In this document: positions 10,280 through 14,122 of the stretch, in pieces
Layout of the letters: every line of letters starts with the position of its first letter
Position numbering within the stretch: position 1 is the first letter of the stretch
From: Oxalobacteraceae bacterium UBA6018
Lineage (GTDB): Bacteria > Pseudomonadota > Gammaproteobacteria > Burkholderiales > Burkholderiaceae_D
DNA length: 14,122 nt
Assembly: GCA_002428015.1 (NCBI GenBank)
Contig: DIZW01000003.1
Location: forward strand, 77,813 to 91,934
Direction: 5' to 3'
Position numbers and translations under genes: made by a program
The notes under the pieces: model-generated
The model's database searches: none
The model's input: only the letters and a program-made list of their open reading frames with translations
What the model was told of the DNA's origin: nothing

Positions 10280-12822
10280 TACCAATCCTCCCGAACGCCG
10301 CGTATCGGCCCACCTGAAAGCGCATAACGGCCCGACACCAGGGCGGTCAGCACCGACGCGGCCAGCAGCACGCCGGCCACGCTGGCCAGCAGCGGCCAGG
10401 GCAGGTGCAGCTGCATCGACCAGTGGAACGATTGCGGGTTGACGACGAATACCAGAATCAGGCTGATGAGCAGGCCCAGGGCGAAGCCGCACAGCACGCC
10501 CAGCGCGGTCAGGGCGCCGCCTTCGAGCGCCAGGATGCGCAGCACCTGGGCGCGGCTCACGCCCACGTGGCGCAGCATGCCGAATTCGCGCGAGCGCGCC
10601 AGGGTCTGGGCCGAGAAGGTGGCCGCCACGCCCGACAGGCCGATCGCGATGGCGATCGCTTCGAGCAGGTAGGTGACGGCGAAGCTGCGGTCGAAGATGG
10701 TCAGGCTCATGGCGCGGATGTCGCCCGGCTGGGAGAATTCCAGCGCGCCGGCGAAGGGCAGGGCGCGCAGCCTTTCCTGCAATTGCGCGCCGGTGACCCC
10801 GGGGCGCGCCCAGATGGCGGCGTCGTTGACGTCGCCGTCGCCGGTGAGCGCGCGGTAGTCGGCGATGCGGATCTGCACCGATCCGGCCTGGCTGGCGTAG
10901 TCGCGCCAGGCCCCGGCGACGAAGAAGCGGTGCAGGCGTCCGGCCAGGGGAAGGTCGACGCTGCCGCCCACGCGCACGTGGTAGAGGTCGAGCATGGCCT
11001 CGGACACCCAGGCCGGCATGGCGCCCGGCGGGGGCGTGATGGACTCGCCGATCAGGGGCAGCGCGCGCCCGGGGTCGGCCGCGTCGATCGGGCGCGCCAT
11101 CAGGGCCACGGGCGGACGCGCCGGGTCGAGCGCGAGCTGGCGCGTGCGCAGGAAATCGACGCGCGCGGCGCCGGGAAGGGCCCGCAGCGCGGCCTGCTCG
11201 GGCGGCGCGATGCCGCCCGCGCTGCCGGCGCTGGCCACGCGCACGTACAGGTCGGCCGGGAGCAGGCGCACCAGCCAGTCGTCCAGCGAGACGCGAAAGC
11301 TCGCCACCATGATGGCCATCGCCACCATCAGGCTGAAGCTCGAGAGCACCCCGCCGAGGGCGATGGCGGCCTGGCCGGAGGCGTTGGCCAGGCGCGCCAA
11401 GGTCAGCGCCAGCACCGGCGGCTGCGCGGCGCGGCGCATGGCGGCGCGGTTGAGCAGGCCGAACAGGCTGGCGGCCAGGCGCGGCATCAGCCCGATGCCG
11501 CCGATGAGCAGCAAGGCGATGGCGAGGTAGCCGAACAGCGGCAGCTCGAACAGCGGCGGCGCGCGCGAGAGCAGCGCGGCCAGGGCGATGCACAGGGCCG
11601 ATGGCCACACCCGCGCCAGGCGCGCCAGGGCCACTTCGTCGTTGCCGGATTTGAGCGCCACCGCCGGCGCGGCGCGCGCCGCCTCGTAGGCCGGCGCCAG
11701 GCAGCCCAGCAGGGCCACGCCCAGGCCGAGCGCGAAAAACACCAGCGCGGCCAACGGTGCGAACTGCACGTGCGGCCTGACGCCCGAAAAGTAACCTGCT
11801 CCCAGGTCGCCGCCGAAGAAGTGCAGGGCCAGCGCTGCCAGCGCGTAGCCGGACGCGATGCCCAGCGCCGCGCCGACCACACCCAGGATGGCGCCTTCGA
11901 GCAGCACCTGGCCGATCAGCTGGCGCCGTTCCACGCCGAGCACGCGCATCAGCGCGAACTGGCTGCGCCGGCGCATCACCGACAGCGCCTGGGTGGAAAA
12001 CACCAGGAAGGCGCCGGTGAACAGCGCCACCAGCGCCAGCACCGTCAGATTGACCCGGTAGGCCCGGCTCATGCCGTTGCTGCGGCTCTCCTGGTCCTGG
12101 TCGTTGGGCTGGCCGACCATGAAGCGGCCCGGGAAGTCGCGTTCGAGCGTGCGCGCCAGCTCGCGCTCGAAACCGCCGCGGTCGACGCCGCCGCGCAGTT
12201 TGAGGTCGACGCGCGAGAGCTTGCCGAGCTGGTGGAAGCGCCACTGGGCCGCGCCGATGTCCATCACGGCCAGGCGCTGGCCGGGCCGCGCCTGCGCCAG
12301 CGTGCCGGCCACGCGCAGGGAAACCTGGGTTGTGCCGGCACGTAGCGTCACGCTGGCGCCAGCGCCGCGCGCAAGCCAGCGCATGGCCGCGGGCGACAGG
12401 AACACGGCGTCGTCGGCCAGCACGTCGGTCATCTGGCTGGCGGCGCCCACCAGGCCGGGAGTGACGTAGCCTGCGCGCAGGGCGTCGATGCCGACGATTT
12501 TCAGGCCGGCGCGCTGGCCCGGCACGCCGGCGTTCAGTTCCAGCACGGGCGAGGCCACGGCCACGTCGGGCATGCTGGCCAGGCGCGGGTAGACGCTCTC
12601 GTCGAACCAGGCTTCGCGCCCCGTCACCTGGATGTCGGCCTGCCCCGACAGGCTCTTGACGGCGGCCGAAAATTCGTTGAAGGCCGCCGCGTTGATCAGG
12701 TGGATGGCGAAACCCATGGCCACGCCGACCGCGATGGCGACGATGGCCAACAGCGCACGCACGGGATGGGCGCGCCACTCGCCCAGCAGCAGCCAGCGCG
12801 ACAGGAGCCTCAGCCCGGACAT
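10279..12822 (-). CDS. FtsX/MacB-type ABC transporter permease (duplicated FtsX domains)
   Basis: This 847-residue inner-membrane protein has two FtsX-like modules. An N-terminal TM helix (about 23-45) is followed by a MacB-type periplasmic domain (about 46-255). A three-helix FtsX domain (about 258-380) contains RRRSQFALMRVLGVERRQL. Central helices (about 430-446 and 487-507) lead to a second periplasmic region (about 510-710). The final FtsX domain (about 715-830) contains ARSREFGMLRHVGVSRAQV, a recognisable repeat of the first coupling motif. Such permeases need a separate ATPase subunit and usually extract or move lipids or lipoproteins. No ATPase of that type is adjacent. The start at ATG 12822 overlaps the DUF4124 stop by 13 bases. 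The frame is open further upstream but those residues lack homology. It forms a coupled pair with the lipocalin-like gene. Confidence 0.92.
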   Translation of the reverse strand: MSGLRLLSRWLLLGEWRAHPVRALLAIVAIAVGVAMGFAIHLINAAAFNEFSAAVKSLSGQADIQVTGREAWFDESVYPRLASMPDVAVASPVLELNAGVPGQRAGLKIVGIDALRAGYVTPGLVGAASQMTDVLADDAVFLSPAAMRWLARGAGASVTLRAGTTQVSLRVAGTLAQARPGQRLAVMDIGAAQWRFHQLGKLSRVDLKLRGGVDRGGFERELARTLERDFPGRFMVGQPNDQDQESRSNGMSRAYRVNLTVLALVALFTGAFLVFSTQALSVMRRRSQFALMRVLGVERRQLIGQVLLEGAILGVVGAALGIASGYALAALALHFFGGDLGAGYFSGVRPHVQFAPLAALVFFALGLGVALLGCLAPAYEAARAAPAVALKSGNDEVALARLARVWPSALCIALAALLSRAPPLFELPLFGYLAIALLLIGGIGLMPRLAASLFGLLNRAAMRRAAQPPVLALTLARLANASGQAAIALGGVLSSFSLMVAMAIMVASFRVSLDDWLVRLLPADLYVRVASAGSAGGIAPPEQAALRALPGAARVDFLRTRQLALDPARPPVALMARPIDAADPGRALPLIGESITPPPGAMPAWVSEAMLDLYHVRVGGSVDLPLAGRLHRFFVAGAWRDYASQAGSVQIRIADYRALTGDGDVNDAAIWARPGVTGAQLQERLRALPFAGALEFSQPGDIRAMSLTIFDRSFAVTYLLEAIAIAIGLSGVAATFSAQTLARSREFGMLRHVGVSRAQVLRILALEGGALTALGVLCGFALGLLISLILVFVVNPQSFHWSMQLHLPWPLLASVAGVLLAASVLTALVSGRYALSGGPIRGVREDW
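10287..10292 (-). promoter_or_regulatory. Shine-Dalgarno site of the lipocalin-like gene
   Basis: GGGAGG on the minus strand lies seven bases before the ATG at 10279, within the last codons of the permease gene. It sets the lipocalin start in a frame that is otherwise open far upstream. Confidence 0.8.
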
Positions 12823-13247
12823 GCGAGCGCCATCGTTTCGCGCTGGCGCCGCGCGCGCGTGCGCAGCGTTTCGCGCCGGTTGCCGCTGGCCTGGGCCGCG
12901 TCTTCCTCGGCCCATTTCTGGTGCAGGCGTTCGCGCGCGCACTGCTGGTAGCGCTGGGCGGCGGCGCGCCCGGCACGCTCCTGCGCACGCGCGGCGCGCG
13001 CCTCGCGCACCTCGTTCACCCTGCGCTCGTTCTGCAGGACGGTCAGCAGCGCCTTTTGGCGCGCCAGGCGCGCCTCGGTGTCCGGGTCGGGCGGCGGCGC
13101 GGTGGGCACGCGCAAGGCTTCGGCGCTGCCCGCGGCGCACGGGACGTCGCCGTAGGCCAGCTTACCGTCCACGCGGCACTTGTACACGGTCTGCGCGGAC
13201 ACCGGGCGCACCAGCAGCAACAACGCCAACACCAGCAATGGGAACAT
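12810..13247 (-). CDS. Secreted DUF4124 domain protein
   Basis: This small protein of 145 residues starts with a clear signal peptide, MFPLLVLALLLLVRPVSA, predicted to be cut before QTVYKC. Then comes a short DUF4124-like motif, VYKCRVDGKLAYGDVPC (21-37), typical of small periplasmic proteins of beta- and gammaproteobacteria. The rest (about 55-140) is Arg/Glu/Ala-rich and probably a long helix. Four cysteines (24, 37, 103, 143) could form two disulphides. No biochemical function is established for the family that I know of. The start at ATG 13247 is preferred for its GGAGG site and because the signal peptide begins there. A GTG at 13268 overlapping the upstream stop would add seven residues ahead of the signal peptide. 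It overlaps the permease gene by 13 bases, so it is likely co-translated with it. Confidence 0.85.
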   Translation of the reverse strand: MFPLLVLALLLLVRPVSAQTVYKCRVDGKLAYGDVPCAAGSAEALRVPTAPPPDPDTEARLARQKALLTVLQNERRVNEVREARAARAQERAGRAAAQRYQQCARERLHQKWAEEDAAQASGNRRETLRTRARRQRETMALACPG

Positions 13248-13252
13248 GAGCG

Positions 13253-13257
13253 CCTCC
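13253..13257 (-). promoter_or_regulatory. Shine-Dalgarno site of the DUF4124 gene
   Basis: GGAGG on the minus strand lies five bases before ATG 13247. It decides between this start and the in-frame GTG at 13268. Confidence 0.8.
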
Positions 13258-13264
13258 ACGGGGT

Positions 13265-14122
13265 TCACAGGACTTTGCCAGGGTTCATAATGCCCAGCGG
13301 GTCCAGTGCGGCTTTGATCGCACGCATCATGTTCAACTCGACCGCCGACTTATATCGGACCAGCTCGTCACGCTTGAGCGCGCCGATGCCGTGCTCGGCC
13401 GAGATGGAGCCGGCGTTGGCGGCCACGCGGTCATGCACGATGCGATTGATGGCGTGCTGGTTGGCCAGGAAGTGCTCGTGCGCGATGCCGTCCGGCGGGG
13501 CGACGTTGAAGTGGAGATTGCCATCGCCCAGGTGGCCGAAACACACCAGCTGGCAGTCGGGGAAGGCTTGCAGCAGGAGCGACTCGGTGTCCTCGATGAA
13601 GCCGGCGATGCGCGACACCGGCAGCGATATGTCGTGCTTGATGTTCTTGCCGGCCGCCGCCTGGGCCAGCGGAATATGCTCGCGCACGTGCCACAGGCCG
13701 CGCGACTGGGCCACCGAGGTGGCGATGGCCGCGTCGTCGGCAATGCCGCGCTCGAGCGCCGCGCCGATCGCCTGTTCCAGCAAGCCGACCGCGTGCGCCT
13801 CGGATTCGCTGCTGGACACCTCGAGCAGCACGTACTGCGCATGGCGCGTCATGAACGGGCGCGGCAGGGCCGGGAAGTGGCGCGCCACCAGGCGCAGGCA
13901 GAAGTCGGACATCAGCTCGAACCCGGTCAGGCCGGCGCCGCACTGGTCCTGGGCCAGGTTGAGCAGCTCGAGCGCGGCGCCGGGGGAGGCCAGCGCCACC
14001 AGCGCCGTGATGGCCGCCTTGGGCTGGGGGAACAGCTTGAGCACCGCGCCGGTGATCACGCCCAGCGTGCCTTCGGCGCCGATGAACAGGTCGCGCAGGT
14101 CGTAGCCGGTATTGTCCTTGCG
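13265..14122 (-). CDS. FAD-linked oxidase, GlcD/D-2-hydroxyacid dehydrogenase type (5' partial)
   Basis: Only the C-terminal 285 residues are in the window. The frame runs off the edge, starting with RKDNTGYDLRDLFIGAEGTLG, the end of a type 4 FAD-binding (PCMH) domain. The substrate-binding FAD-oxidase C domain follows, with KHDISLP (162-168 of the fragment), FGHLGDGNLHFN (195-206), SAEHGIG (241-247) and the closing LDPLGIMNPGKVL. The histidines of GHLGDGNLH and SAEHG are those associated with metal and substrate binding in this family. Members oxidise D-2-hydroxyacids such as D-lactate, glycolate or D-2-hydroxyglutarate and pass electrons to quinone, cytochrome or ETF. The exact substrate cannot be assigned, though the arrangement is closest to single-chain D-lactate or D-2-hydroxyglutarate dehydrogenases. 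The DUF4124 gene begins 17 bases after its stop, so it may head the same transcript. Confidence 0.93.
   Translation of the reverse strand, partial: RKDNTGYDLRDLFIGAEGTLGVITGAVLKLFPQPKAAITALVALASPGAALELLNLAQDQCGAGLTGFELMSDFCLRLVARHFPALPRPFMTRHAQYVLLEVSSSESEAHAVGLLEQAIGAALERGIADDAAIATSVAQSRGLWHVREHIPLAQAAAGKNIKHDISLPVSRIAGFIEDTESLLLQAFPDCQLVCFGHLGDGNLHFNVAPPDGIAHEHFLANQHAINRIVHDRVAANAGSISAEHGIGALKRDELVRYKSAVELNMMRAIKAALDPLGIMNPGKVL

Noticed and set aside
10405..12345. Plus-strand open frame of 646 codons opposite the permease
   Set aside because: The product is rich in Gln, Arg, His and Gly and mirrors the codon bias of the real permease. It has no domain I recognise.
12823..13140. N-terminal extension of the permease to 13140
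   Set aside because: The added part is an out-of-frame reading of the DUF4124 gene, and the membrane protein pattern begins at MSGLRLL (ATG 12822).

Overview
The window is gene-dense, GC-rich bacterial chromosome with almost no non-coding DNA. The style of the proteins (CarB, a Tar-like chemoreceptor with a xWxxF tail, DUF4124, AttH-like lipocalin) suggests a betaproteobacterium, probably Oxalobacteraceae (Massilia/Telluria/Duganella-like). This placement rests on recognition of the protein sequences, not on a marker gene or a search.

Layout. Plus strand, 1-4901: the 3' three quarters of a carB-like gene (carbamoyl-phosphate synthase large subunit), then a complete methyl-accepting chemotaxis protein. 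The CarB protein is unusual. Its ATP-grasp cores look intact, its C-terminal allosteric (MGS) domain is strongly diverged, and an Ala/Arg-rich linker joins it to an extra domain of about 160 residues that resembles nucleoside 2-deoxyribosyltransferases. A convergent junction of 68 bases (4902-4969) holds an 18-bp tandem duplication of the receptor's last codons and a possible terminator hairpin.

Minus strand, 14122 down to 4970: seven collinear genes with gaps of 41 bases or less, or overlaps. In transcription order they are an FAD-linked oxidase of the GlcD/D-lactate/D-2-hydroxyglutarate dehydrogenase type (5' end cut by the window), a secreted DUF4124 protein, a large FtsX/MacB-type permease, an AttH/CrtC-like lipocalin protein, an MsbA-like ABC exporter, thymidylate synthase (thyA) and cobyric acid synthase (cobQ). 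The spacing suggests one or two transcription units. Functionally this is a mixture: an envelope block (DUF4124, permease, lipocalin, exporter) followed by two cytoplasmic metabolic enzymes.

The most notable object is the CarB-like fusion with a degenerate regulatory domain. It is probably a second, specialised CarB paralogue and not the housekeeping enzyme. No RNA genes, insertion sequences, CRISPR arrays, prophage genes or riboswitches were seen. No gene-free stretch exceeds 300 bases.
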